From positions 1-11,903 of the forward strand of contig DHGC01000012.1 in the NCBI GenBank assembly GCA_002402585.1: a DNA stretch of 11,903 nucleotides, in the 5' to 3' direction. This document shows positions 1-6,339 of this stretch, one piece after another. The DNA comes from Erysipelotrichaceae bacterium UBA4808. GTDB taxonomy: Bacteria; Bacillota_I; Bacilli_A; Erysipelotrichales; Erysipelotrichaceae. Both the position numbers and the translations under genes were made by a program. The notes under the pieces are model-generated. The model was given only the letters and a program-made list of their open reading frames with translations, ran no database searches and had not been told where the DNA came from. Position 1 is the stretch's first letter. Every line of letters starts with the position of its first letter.

Positions 1-16
1 GTCTTGAATTCAATCT

Positions 17-41
17 AACCTTAGCAATGCTAAGGTTTTTT
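17..41 (+). terminator. Intrinsic terminator of an upstream gene
   Basis: A 9-bp perfect stem (AACCTTAGC at 17-25, GCTAAGGTT at 29-37) with a 3-base loop runs into six T residues (36-41). The T-tract is only on the plus strand, so it should end transcription entering from the left, outside the window. No coding region can be assigned to bases 1-16. Confidence 0.85.
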
Positions 42-53
42 AATGCATACGAT

Positions 54-82
54 TTGAATTATCTTTAGATAAATGCTAAAGT
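54..82 (+). promoter_or_regulatory. Probable sigma-A promoter of the B12-protein/ABC operon
   Basis: TTGAAT (54-59) and TAAAGT (77-82) are separated by 17 bases, and a TG dinucleotide at 74-75 gives an extended -10. The site sits just after the upstream terminator and about 35 bases before the first start codon. The right arm of a short inverted repeat (CTTTAG 63-68, CTAAAG 76-81) overlaps the -10 element, so a regulator could act here; that part is inference. A second, weaker reading, TTGATG (84-89) with TAATAT (91-96), has far too short a spacer. Confidence 0.5.
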
Positions 83-117
83 TTGATGGTTAATATGCTT
101 AACTAAAGGGGGTTCGC

Positions 118-750
118 ATGCCACTATACGAAGAATTTAATCATGCATTTCAAGCCTTGGATCAAGAACGTTGCATACAGTTGTCATATGATGCATTGTC
201 AAACGAAACCATCAGTATTGAAGCATTGTACGAAAATGTATTACGTAAGTCATTATTAGTGTTGACGGATAAAGAAACGGATCCGACACATAAAATTTGG
301 AAAGAACATATTCAATCATCCATCGTTAGAACCATTATTGAGATGGCATATCCTTTTGTTTTGAAACAACGCAAAGTCAATCTAAACAAAAAGGCCGCGA
401 TCGTTTGCCCTGATGGTGAGCAACATGAGCTTGGAGCACGCATGGTCAGTGATTATCTACGCATCATGGGTTATGAAACCTATTTCGTAGGAAGAGATAC
501 ACCACGCTTGGAATTCTTGGATATGATCAAAGTGCTCGACTTGGATGTCGTAGCAATCAGTGTCACCAATTATTACAATCTTTCCAAAGCGCTTCAGACC
601 GTTGTGGATGTGAAAGAACATTTTCCTGAAGTGACTTTGGTTGCAGGTGGACGGGGTTTGGATGTGAATTCTGAAGTCTTGGTCAAACATGAGGTTTTGA
701 TTACACATGATTTAAGTGATCTAAAACGATATTTGGGAGGAAACGTATGA
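118..750 (+). CDS. Cobalamin (B12)-binding protein, CarH-effector-like, no DNA-binding domain
   Basis: A 210-residue cytoplasmic protein built like the cobalamin-sensing half of CarH/LitR-type MerR regulators or of corrinoid proteins. Residues 1-85 form a helical cap-like region; 92-207 form the Rossmann-like B12-binding domain. Visible motifs are E101-Q-H103-x-x-G106 (variant of DxHxxG, H103 the expected lower cobalt ligand), G-R-D-T-P at 125-129, S148-V-T, and G177-G178. In the cap, E63-H64 followed by Q-S-S matches the EH of the Wx9EH motif, in which the His is the upper ligand in CarH; the Trp ten residues before is not kept (E53 is there), though W61 lies close by. There is no helix-turn-helix and no methyltransferase next door. 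The start follows AAAGGGGG (105-112) by five bases. It overlaps the next gene by four bases (ATGA), so it is translationally coupled to an ABC transporter and may act as its sensor or regulator (inference). The fold assignment is firm; actual B12 binding is likely but unproven. Confidence 0.8.
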   Translation: MPLYEEFNHAFQALDQERCIQLSYDALSNETISIEALYENVLRKSLLVLTDKETDPTHKIWKEHIQSSIVRTIIEMAYPFVLKQRKVNLNKKAAIVCPDGEQHELGARMVSDYLRIMGYETYFVGRDTPRLEFLDMIKVLDLDVVAISVTNYYNLSKALQTVVDVKEHFPEVTLVAGGRGLDVNSEVLVKHEVLITHDLSDLKRYLGGNV

Positions 751-1886
751 AGTTAGCCTATTCAATCGCAAAGCGTTTTCTTGGTTATAACAAGGGTCAG
801 ACGATCTTGATTGCAGTGGGGATTGCGATTGGGGTTTCGGTCCAAATCTTCATAGGTTTGTTGATCGCAGGCCTTCAGGATAGTTTGATTGATAAGACGG
901 TGGGAAGTACACCTCACATCACGATCACACAAGCAGATGAGATGAGTTTTGAAGATTTCAAAATTGATGGCGGTTCATTTACTGCAGTTGCTTATCAAGC
1001 AGAAGGACCAGCTTTCGCCTTAACTGACGAGGATGATGCGTCGGTATTGCTCAGAGGTTTAAGTGCCGATGGGGATAAATTGTATAAGTTAAGTGAAAAA
1101 TTAATTGAAGGTAGGATGCCTACAGTGAAGAATGATGTCATCATCGGTTCTGGTCTTGCCGAAAAACTAAACGTTAAGCTTAATGATGAGCTGAGTTTAA
1201 GAACCATTACGAATCAAAGTGTCAATGTGAAACTTGTCGGGATCGTCGATCTCAAAGTGGATTCAATCAATAATTCATGGGTTTTGTCAACTTTGCCCAC
1301 TGCTCAAAGTCTATTTGAAATCGATGATGAAATCACTTCGATTGCGATTCAAGTCGAAGATGTGTTTGAAGCAGATGTCTTGGCAGAGGGAATCAAATCA
1401 TTTGAGATTGTGGATCAACAGAATTTGAAGGTCGTGAACTGGAAAGATCAGAATGAAGACTTATTAAGTGGTTTGAACGGACAAAGCATCTCCAGCATCA
1501 TGATCCAGGTTTTCGTCTTAGTTTCAGTGGTCTTGGGGATTGCAAGTGTCCTTGCGATTACCGTTCTACAGAAATCGAAGCAGATCGGAATCCTGAAAGC
1601 CATGGGCATCACGGATAAGACCGCAAGCTGGATCTTCTTGTTTCAAGGCTTACTCTTGGGCTTCTGGGGTGCCATCTTAGGTGTTTTATTTGGTGTGGCA
1701 TTACTACTATCCTTTACGACATTTGCGCGCAATCCGGATGGCAGTGCCTTGATTCCAATTGCTTTTGATCCTGTTTTCATCGCATTTTCAGGCTCGATTG
1801 CAATTATTTCAGCTTTGCTTGCATCATTCATACCTGCTCAACGCTCTAAGAAGTTGAGCCCAATTGAGGTCATTCGAAATGGATAA
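747..1886 (+). CDS. ABC transporter permease, FtsX/LolC-E type
   Basis: A 379-residue membrane protein with the four-helix architecture of the MacB/LolCDE/FtsX (type VII, ABC3) superfamily. Helix 1 spans about 17-42; a large extracytoplasmic MacB-PCD-like domain follows at 45-245; helices 2-4 lie at about 250-275, 294-325 and 342-364. The segment Q275-KSKQIGILKAMG-I288 is the family's conserved cytoplasmic coupling region after helix 2, and the ending PAQRSKKLSPIEVIRNG is the standard C-terminus of LolC/E-like permeases. It would work as a dimer with the ATPase encoded next. GGAGG at 739-743 lies inside the preceding gene, and the start codon overlaps that gene's TGA. Members use ATP to extract lipids or lipoproteins, expel peptides or heme, or transmit force across the membrane; Gram-positives lack the Lol outer-membrane route, so the cargo here is unknown. 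Confidence 0.88.
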   Translation: MKLAYSIAKRFLGYNKGQTILIAVGIAIGVSVQIFIGLLIAGLQDSLIDKTVGSTPHITITQADEMSFEDFKIDGGSFTAVAYQAEGPAFALTDEDDASVLLRGLSADGDKLYKLSEKLIEGRMPTVKNDVIIGSGLAEKLNVKLNDELSLRTITNQSVNVKLVGIVDLKVDSINNSWVLSTLPTAQSLFEIDDEITSIAIQVEDVFEADVLAEGIKSFEIVDQQNLKVVNWKDQNEDLLSGLNGQSISSIMIQVFVLVSVVLGIASVLAITVLQKSKQIGILKAMGITDKTASWIFLFQGLLLGFWGAILGVLFGVALLLSFTTFARNPDGSALIPIAFDPVFIAFSGSIAIISALLASFIPAQRSKKLSPIEVIRNG

Positions 1887-2565
1887 CATTCTTGAACTAA
1901 AAAATGTAACGAAATTCTATGGGGATAAGATTAAGACGCAAGTACTCTTTGGACTTGACTTGAGTTTTGAGCGAGGAAGTTTTAACTCAATCATTGGTCA
2001 ATCTGGTAGTGGAAAGAGTACCTTATTAAACATCTTGGGTACCTTGGATCGTCCAACGGACGGGGATATCATCATCAATGGGAAGAATACAAAGTCTTTG
2101 AATGCGAATGCGTTGTCTCAATTACGTAATGAAAATCTAGGTTTCATCTTTCAATTCCACTATTTATTGCCAGAGTTTACAGCTTTGGAGAACATCTTGA
2201 TGCCGGTTCGCATTTTAGGCAAGAAGATTGATAAAGAAGTCATGACCCGCGCTGAAGAACTAATTGAACTTGTTGGTTTGACCAAAGTTAAGAACAATCT
2301 AGCAACCCAAATGTCCGGTGGTCAACAACAACGGACTGCGATTGCTCGTGCACTTATGAATCAAGCGGCTATCATTCTAGCGGATGAACCTACGGGTAAC
2401 TTGGATTCCGATACAACTGAACAGATCTATGATTTGATGCGGATGATCAATAAGAAATATCAAACCACTTTCATCATCATCACGCATGATCAAAGTGTGG
2501 CAGAGAAGACAGATCGCATCATTGAAATCAAAGATGGTCGAATTTTGATGGATATTCGTAAATAA
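1879..2565 (+). CDS. ABC transporter ATP-binding protein, LolD/MacB type
   Basis: A 228-residue nucleotide-binding subunit for the preceding permease. All catalytic motifs are intact: Walker A GQSGSGKST (40-48), Q-loop Q92, signature MSGGQ (145-149), Walker B ILADE (166-170) with catalytic E170, D-loop NLD (174-176) and H-loop H203. The motif ADEPTGNLD and the length are typical of the LolD/MacB/FtsE group. I chose the ATG at 1879, which overlaps the permease stop by eight bases (ATGGATAA) and has GAGG at 1866-1869 nine bases upstream; an in-frame TTG at 1864 would add five residues with no family match. The overlap implies translational coupling and a 1:1 complex at the inner face of the membrane. 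It is the last gene of its operon. Confidence 0.92.
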   Translation: MDNILELKNVTKFYGDKIKTQVLFGLDLSFERGSFNSIIGQSGSGKSTLLNILGTLDRPTDGDIIINGKNTKSLNANALSQLRNENLGFIFQFHYLLPEFTALENILMPVRILGKKIDKEVMTRAEELIELVGLTKVKNNLATQMSGGQQQRTAIARALMNQAAIILADEPTGNLDSDTTEQIYDLMRMINKKYQTTFIIITHDQSVAEKTDRIIEIKDGRILMDIRK

Positions 2566-2594
2566 CAGTCACAAACAGTCATAAACAATCAAAT
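2565..2594 (+). promoter_or_regulatory. Upstream FruR operator cluster: three 10-bp direct repeats
   Basis: Three consecutive 10-base units, ACAGTCACAA (2565-2574), ACAGTCATAA (2575-2584) and ACAATCAAAT (2585-2594), begin at the last base of the ATPase stop codon and lie upstream of the fru -35 box. They match the four units downstream of the -10 box. Direct repeats at helical spacing are characteristic of operators of DeoR-family sugar regulators; assignment to FruR is inference from position and the adjacent fruR gene. Confidence 0.6.
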
Positions 2595-2599
2595 TAATT

Positions 2600-2625
2600 A
2601 AGAATATGCTTGACATATTCTTTTT
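2600..2625 (+). terminator. Terminator of the B12-protein/ABC operon
   Basis: AAGAATATG (2600-2608) pairs perfectly with CATATTCTT (2614-2622) around a five-base loop, and T residues run from 2621 to 2625. The stem is AT-rich, so termination may be incomplete. The loop and right arm contain the -35 box of the fructose operon promoter. Confidence 0.7.
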
Positions 2626-2637
2626 AATTTATAAAAT
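2610..2637 (+). promoter_or_regulatory. Sigma-A promoter of the fructose operon
   Basis: A perfect -35 box TTGACA (2610-2615) is followed after 16 bases by TAAAAT (2632-2637). Transcription should begin near 2643-2645, some 55 bases before the first start codon. Both sides of the promoter carry clusters of the 10-bp repeat described separately, which fits repression by FruR. Confidence 0.75.
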
Positions 2638-2677
2638 AGAGTCATAAGCAATCGAAAACAATCATAAATGATCACGA
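2638..2677 (+). promoter_or_regulatory. Downstream FruR operator cluster: four 10-bp direct repeats over the start site
   Basis: Four consecutive 10-base units, AGAGTCATAA (2638-2647), GCAATCGAAA (2648-2657), ACAATCATAA (2658-2667) and ATGATCACGA (2668-2677), start immediately after the -10 box and cover the expected transcription start and early leader. The (G/A)TC core recurs every ten bases. A protein bound here would block transcription initiation. The fourth unit is the weakest. Confidence 0.6.
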
Positions 2678-2697
2678 TCACTCAAAGGAGAAATAAA

Positions 2698-3144
2698 ATG
2701 TTAATCACGAAAGAAAGTATCCTACTACAATGTTCCATCAAGGAAAAAGAACAAATCATACGAAGCATGGCTGAACATGCATTGCAGATTGATCGTATAA
2801 CGGAAGTTGAACCTTTTGTACAAGCTGTATTGCATCGTGAAGCTGAGTTTAGTACTGGGGTTGGCTATGGAATTGCCATTCCACATGGGAAATCAAATGT
2901 GGTAAAAGAAGCGTTTGTGTTGTTTTGTCGCGTTGATCACGTTGATTGGACATCGCTGGATGGTACGGATGTCGATATGATTTTTATGATTGGTGTTCCT
3001 GAAGTAGATTCAAGCAATGAACACTTAAAGATATTAGCTCTATTATCGCGTAAGTTGATGAAAGATGAGTTCCGCCAAGCTTTACGTGCTGCACTAGATG
3101 AGGATGAAGTTATGGATGTTCTCGTGAAATGGGAGATTATCTAA
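2698..3144 (+). CDS. PTS fructose-family enzyme IIA
   Basis: A 148-residue cytoplasmic phosphocarrier (PTS_EIIA_2, fructose/mannitol class). It accepts a phosphoryl group from HPr and passes it to the IIB domain of the IIBC protein encoded three genes downstream. The phosphorylated histidine is H63 in GIAIPHGKS (58-66); the second conserved histidine is H109 in the NEHLKILALLSRKL stretch (107-120). Length fits a single free-standing IIA domain. The chosen ATG follows AAAGGAG (2684-2690) by seven bases; an in-frame ATG at 2668 lies inside the operator repeats and has no ribosome binding site. This is the first gene of the fructose operon, one base before fruR. Substrate assignment comes from the operon and is strong. 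Confidence 0.92.
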   Translation: MLITKESILLQCSIKEKEQIIRSMAEHALQIDRITEVEPFVQAVLHREAEFSTGVGYGIAIPHGKSNVVKEAFVLFCRVDHVDWTSLDGTDVDMIFMIGVPEVDSSNEHLKILALLSRKLMKDEFRQALRAALDEDEVMDVLVKWEII

Positions 3145-3145
3145 T

Positions 3146-3910
3146 ATGCTCGTTGCGGAACGTCGAAATCATATTTTAGGCTTATTAAAAACAAATAAAA
3201 GCATAACAGTATCAGATCTATGTACTGCTTGTGACGCATCTGAAGCGACGATTCGTCGTGATCTAGCATGGTTGGAAGCGAATGGTAAGCTTGAACGAAC
3301 ACATGGTGGAGCTGTGGTAAATCCAAGTGAACGTATTTTTGAAGAAGATATGCTTACACTTCGTGAAGGTAAAGCGTTACATGAAAAACAAATTATCGCG
3401 AGAAAAGCGTTTGATTTGATTCATGACTATGACTCAATTGTATTGGATGCCGGTACGACAACGTTTGAATTGGCACGTTTGATTGGACAATCGGATTTGC
3501 ATTTGACGATTATAACGAACTCAATGATTGTATTTAAAGAGTTGGCAAACAATCCAAATGTTGAACTGATCATCTTAGGAGGGAAAGTTCGACGTAATAC
3601 CTTGGCTTCTGTAGGAAGTGTTGCGGTGGAGTTGATGCAAAGAATGTATGTTGATAAAGCCTTTGTAGGTACAAATGGCGTAGGCTTGAATGAGGGTTTC
3701 ACAACCTCGGATATGGATGAAGCGAGCATTAAAAGAGCAATGTTGATGGCTGCGAAGCAGCGCATCATCCTTGCGGATCATACGAAATTCAATAAGGTGT
3801 ATATGAATCAGTTTGCTTCTTCTTCCATGGTGGATACCTTGATTTCGAATGTTCAAGATTCTGAATTGTTGAACTCCTTTATTGAACATTACGATATCAA
3901 AGTGTTGTAG
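3146..3910 (+). CDS. fruR: DeoR-family transcriptional regulator of the fructose operon
   Basis: A 254-residue cytoplasmic repressor. The N-terminal winged helix (5-57) includes the recognition helix ASEATIRRDLAWLE (31-44) and the family hallmark GKLERTHGGAV (47-57). The effector domain (about 75-235) has DAGTTT (101-106), TNG (176-178) and ILADHTKF (208-215), the sugar-phosphate binding signature of DeoRC proteins. In related Firmicutes the fructose-operon DeoR regulator is relieved by fructose-1-phosphate, the product of the encoded PTS. Here the likely targets are the 10-bp repeats flanking the promoter at 2610-2637, making it autoregulated. GGGAG (3131-3135) within the end of the IIA gene serves as ribosome binding site. 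FruR is named by context, since sequence alone gives only DeoR family. Confidence 0.9.
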   Translation: MLVAERRNHILGLLKTNKSITVSDLCTACDASEATIRRDLAWLEANGKLERTHGGAVVNPSERIFEEDMLTLREGKALHEKQIIARKAFDLIHDYDSIVLDAGTTTFELARLIGQSDLHLTIITNSMIVFKELANNPNVELIILGGKVRRNTLASVGSVAVELMQRMYVDKAFVGTNGVGLNEGFTTSDMDEASIKRAMLMAAKQRIILADHTKFNKVYMNQFASSSMVDTLISNVQDSELLNSFIEHYDIKVL

Positions 3911-3918
3911 GAGGTTTT

Positions 3919-4854
3919 ATGATCACAACAGTAACGTTGAATCCAGCAATTGATAAAACAATCACAGTTGAACAGTTTCGTTTGAATACGGTCAATCGTG
4001 TCTTAAGTGTCAATGAGGATCTCGGTGGTAAAGGCATCAATGTTTCAAAAGTCTTACATCATTTGAAACATAAGACAGTAGCCTGTGGGTTTATCGGTGA
4101 GGCAAACTATGGATTGGTTCAACCTCACATCAAACGATTAGGTCTGAGTACGGATTTCGTATGGGTGGATGCGTTAACGCGCATCAATACGAAGATTATT
4201 GATCCGATCGAGAAAAGTACGACCGATATCAATGAGACGGGTTTCACTGTTTCAAGAGTTCAGATCGAACAACTTAAAATCATGTTGCAAGCGTATGCCA
4301 AACAAAGTTCATTTATGGTGTTTAGTGGTAGTGTTTGTAAGGGGATTGATATGGATGGTTATCAGACGCTTGTAGAGGCTGTTGCGCCAACTCCATGGGT
4401 CTTGGACGCAGATCGAGACGTGTTAAGAACGGGTTTGGAGTTGCAACCCTACTTGATCAAACCCAATATTCATGAGTTAGAAGATTTATTGCGAATGAAA
4501 CTTGAAACCAATCAAGATATCGTTCGTGAAGTTCGAAGCTTGATGCAACGATATAAAATTCACTATTGCTTGGTTTCGATGGGTGAGAAGGGAAGTGTTT
4601 TGATTAAACAAGATCTTGCATACCATGCAAAGGCATTGGATGTCGAACTTGTGACAACCGTTGGTGCAGGGGATGCCATGCTTGCTGGTTTCTTGTTTGG
4701 CTTGAGTGAAGGCCATTCAGACAGAGACGCCTTGCGTACTGCGACAGCCTGTGGAGCGATTGCGGTGAGTGGCGTTGCGTTGCGTGCGTTTGATGATTTC
4801 AAGATTGAGGCTTTGATTGATCGTGTCGAGTTGACACAAATTGACTTGGGTTGA
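3919..4854 (+). CDS. fruK: 1-phosphofructokinase
   Basis: A 311-residue PfkB-family kinase that converts fructose-1-phosphate and ATP to fructose-1,6-bisphosphate in the cytoplasm, feeding PTS-imported fructose into glycolysis. Visible signatures are the N-terminal TLNPAIDKT (6-14), GGKGINVSKVL (36-46) that binds the sugar phosphate, KPNIHELE (181-188), and the C-terminal PfkB motif TTVGAGDAMLAGF (246-258) with catalytic base D252 and the anion hole GAGD. TACGAIAVSG (276-285) is also family-typical. Length matches FruK (about 305-315). A strong GGAGG (3910-3914) precedes the ATG by four bases; it lies eight bases after fruR. Tagatose-6-phosphate kinase (LacC) is a close relative, but the fructose PTS neighbours favour FruK. 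Confidence 0.94.
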   Translation: MITTVTLNPAIDKTITVEQFRLNTVNRVLSVNEDLGGKGINVSKVLHHLKHKTVACGFIGEANYGLVQPHIKRLGLSTDFVWVDALTRINTKIIDPIEKSTTDINETGFTVSRVQIEQLKIMLQAYAKQSSFMVFSGSVCKGIDMDGYQTLVEAVAPTPWVLDADRDVLRTGLELQPYLIKPNIHELEDLLRMKLETNQDIVREVRSLMQRYKIHYCLVSMGEKGSVLIKQDLAYHAKALDVELVTTVGAGDAMLAGFLFGLSEGHSDRDALRTATACGAIAVSGVALRAFDDFKIEALIDRVELTQIDLG

Positions 4855-4893
4855 ATCCGAAAGGATAAAAATACATCTAAGGAGGAAAGAAAG

Positions 4894-6240
4894 ATGAAAG
4901 TTTTGGCAGTTACAGCCTGTCCGACCGGGATTGCTCACACATACATGGCAGCTGAAGCCTTGAGTGAAGCAGCTCAAAAAAGGGGTTATGATGTTAAAGT
5001 TGAGACACGAGGTTCAGTCGGTGTCGAAAATGAGTTGAGCAGTGAAGACATCAAAAGTGCAGATTTCATTGTATTGGCTTGTGATACGGCTGTACCGACC
5101 GATCGTTTTGTAGGTAAGAAAGTACTAAGTGTTTCGGTCAGTGAAGCAATCAAAGATGCGGATGGTTTATTGACGAGAGCTCAAAGTGCATCCATCTTAA
5201 AAACGCAATCACAAGACAGTGAACCAGCAGAGAAAAAAGGACAGAATAGTTTCTACAAACATCTCATGAGTGGTGTTTCCTTCATGATTCCATTTGTTGT
5301 GGCAGGTGGAATTGCAATTGCGATTAGCTTTGCCTTTGGATACGACGCATTCCAAACACCGGGTACGCTTCCTGCTTACTTAATGGCAATTGGGGGTTCA
5401 GGTGGCTTCGGCTTAATGGTTCCAATACTCGCTGGATACATTGCATATTCGATTGCGGATCGTCCTGGTTTAGCACCGGGTATGATTGGTGGTGTGGTAG
5501 CGGGTCAAATTGGTGCTGGTTTCTTGGGTGGTATGGTAGCTGGTTTCTTGGCTGGTTATGTTGTGAATGCGATTAAGAAATACATCAAGTTGCCTAAATC
5601 CTTACAAGGAATCATGCCTGTATTGATCATCCCTGTATTTGGGTCACTCATTGTTGGTTTGTTATTGTTCTATGTACTAGGCAGTCCAATGGCAACAATC
5701 AATAAGGCAGTCGCTGATTTCTTGATGGGACTAAGTGGTGGAAGTGCGATTGTTCTCGGTTTACTGCTCGGTTTGATGATGGCGTTTGATATGGGTGGTC
5801 CAATCAATAAGGCCGCTTATGCATTTGGTACAGCAACTTTAGTTGCGGGTCAAGGATCTGCTGTAATGGCAGCGGTTATGGCTGGTGGTATGGTTCCACC
5901 GTTGGGCATTGGATTGGCTACCTTAGTATTTAAAAAGAAATTCATCGCGGCTGAACAAGAAGCAGGTAAAGCGAATCTTGTCTTGGGTGCAAGCTTTATT
6001 ACGGAAGGTGCAATTCCGTTTGCAGCTGCAGATCCACTGCATGTCATGCCTTCAATCATGGTTGGTGGCGCTTTGGCGGGCGCCTTGTCCATGGCATTTG
6101 GAGCAACATTAGCCGTTCCACATGGAGGAATCTTCGTTCTATTTGCAGTTGAGAATATTGTCGGTTACGTCATTGCGATTGTTGCTGGTTCCGTAGTGAC
6201 AGCGTTGTTGCTCGGTGTGCTTAAAAAAGACGTTGCTTAG
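4894..6240 (+). CDS. fruA: PTS fructose-specific enzyme IIBC
   Basis: A 448-residue membrane permease that takes up fructose and phosphorylates it to fructose-1-phosphate. The cytoplasmic IIB domain (1-97) carries the phosphorylated Cys9 in the fructose-type motif ACPTGIAHTYMAAEAL (8-23). A polar linker (98-120) leads to the IIC transport domain (121-445) with multiple membrane segments and conserved GGPINKAAYAFG (301-312) and ITEGAIPFAAADP (369-381), the latter with the substrate-site glutamate E371. It lacks the fused IIA domain seen in B. subtilis FruA (IIABC) and the extra IIB' of E. coli FruA; the IIA is supplied by the operon's first gene. AAGGAGG (4879-4885) lies eight bases before the ATG. 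The last gene of the fructose operon, followed by a strong terminator. Confidence 0.94.
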   Translation: MKVLAVTACPTGIAHTYMAAEALSEAAQKRGYDVKVETRGSVGVENELSSEDIKSADFIVLACDTAVPTDRFVGKKVLSVSVSEAIKDADGLLTRAQSASILKTQSQDSEPAEKKGQNSFYKHLMSGVSFMIPFVVAGGIAIAISFAFGYDAFQTPGTLPAYLMAIGGSGGFGLMVPILAGYIAYSIADRPGLAPGMIGGVVAGQIGAGFLGGMVAGFLAGYVVNAIKKYIKLPKSLQGIMPVLIIPVFGSLIVGLLLFYVLGSPMATINKAVADFLMGLSGGSAIVLGLLLGLMMAFDMGGPINKAAYAFGTATLVAGQGSAVMAAVMAGGMVPPLGIGLATLVFKKKFIAAEQEAGKANLVLGASFITEGAIPFAAADPLHVMPSIMVGGALAGALSMAFGATLAVPHGGIFVLFAVENIVGYVIAIVAGSVVTALLLGVLKKDVA

Positions 6241-6246
6241 AATCTG

Positions 6247-6270
6247 ACACCTCGAATTGAGGTGTTTTTT
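6247..6270 (+). terminator. Terminator of the fructose operon
   Basis: ACACCTC (6247-6253) and GAGGTGT (6259-6265) form a 7-bp perfect stem with a GAATT loop, followed by T residues 6265-6270. It begins six bases after the fruA stop codon. Confidence 0.92.
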
Positions 6271-6279
6271 ATGCGTCAC

Positions 6280-6308
6280 CTTAATCCATTCTTAATCTAA
6301 GCTATGAT
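6280..6308 (+). promoter_or_regulatory. Promoter of the ABC/PASTA operon with CTTAATC direct repeat
   Basis: A good -10 box TATGAT lies at 6303-6308. No consensus -35 exists; the region 17 bases upstream is CTTAAT (6280-6285). CTTAATC occurs at 6280-6286 and again at 6291-6297, an 11-bp-phased direct repeat spanning -35 and spacer. A weak -35 overlapped by such a tandem repeat is the usual layout of promoters activated by OmpR/PhoB-family response regulators, but no two-component genes are in the window, so the regulator is unknown. Confidence 0.55.
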
Positions 6309-6339
6309 AGAATAACATTGAAGTAGAGGAGGACAGCAT

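Noticed and set aside
42..117. Possible cobalamin riboswitch ahead of the B12-binding gene
   Set aside because: The leader is under 80 bases and shows no B12-box or multi-helix fold; too short for that class.
1864..1878. TTG as an upstream start for the LolD-like ATPase
   Set aside because: The ATG at 1879 has better spacing to GAGG and begins at the usual family N-terminus.
2565..2677. CRISPR-like array from the repeated 10-bp units
   Set aside because: Units are contiguous, only 10 bp long, without spacers, and bracket a promoter; no cas genes are present.
2668..2697. In-frame ATG 30 bases upstream of the chosen IIA start
   Set aside because: It lies in the operator repeats, has no ribosome binding site, and adds ten residues absent from IIA domains; the ATG at 2698 has AAAGGAG at good spacing.
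2566..2697. CcpA cre site in the fructose operon leader
   Set aside because: No match to the TGWAANCGNTNWCA pattern could be found by eye in this region.
4855..4866. ATCC-GAAA-GGAT mini-hairpin between fruK and fruA
   Set aside because: Only four base pairs with a GAAA loop and no T-tract; too small to call a terminator or processing site.
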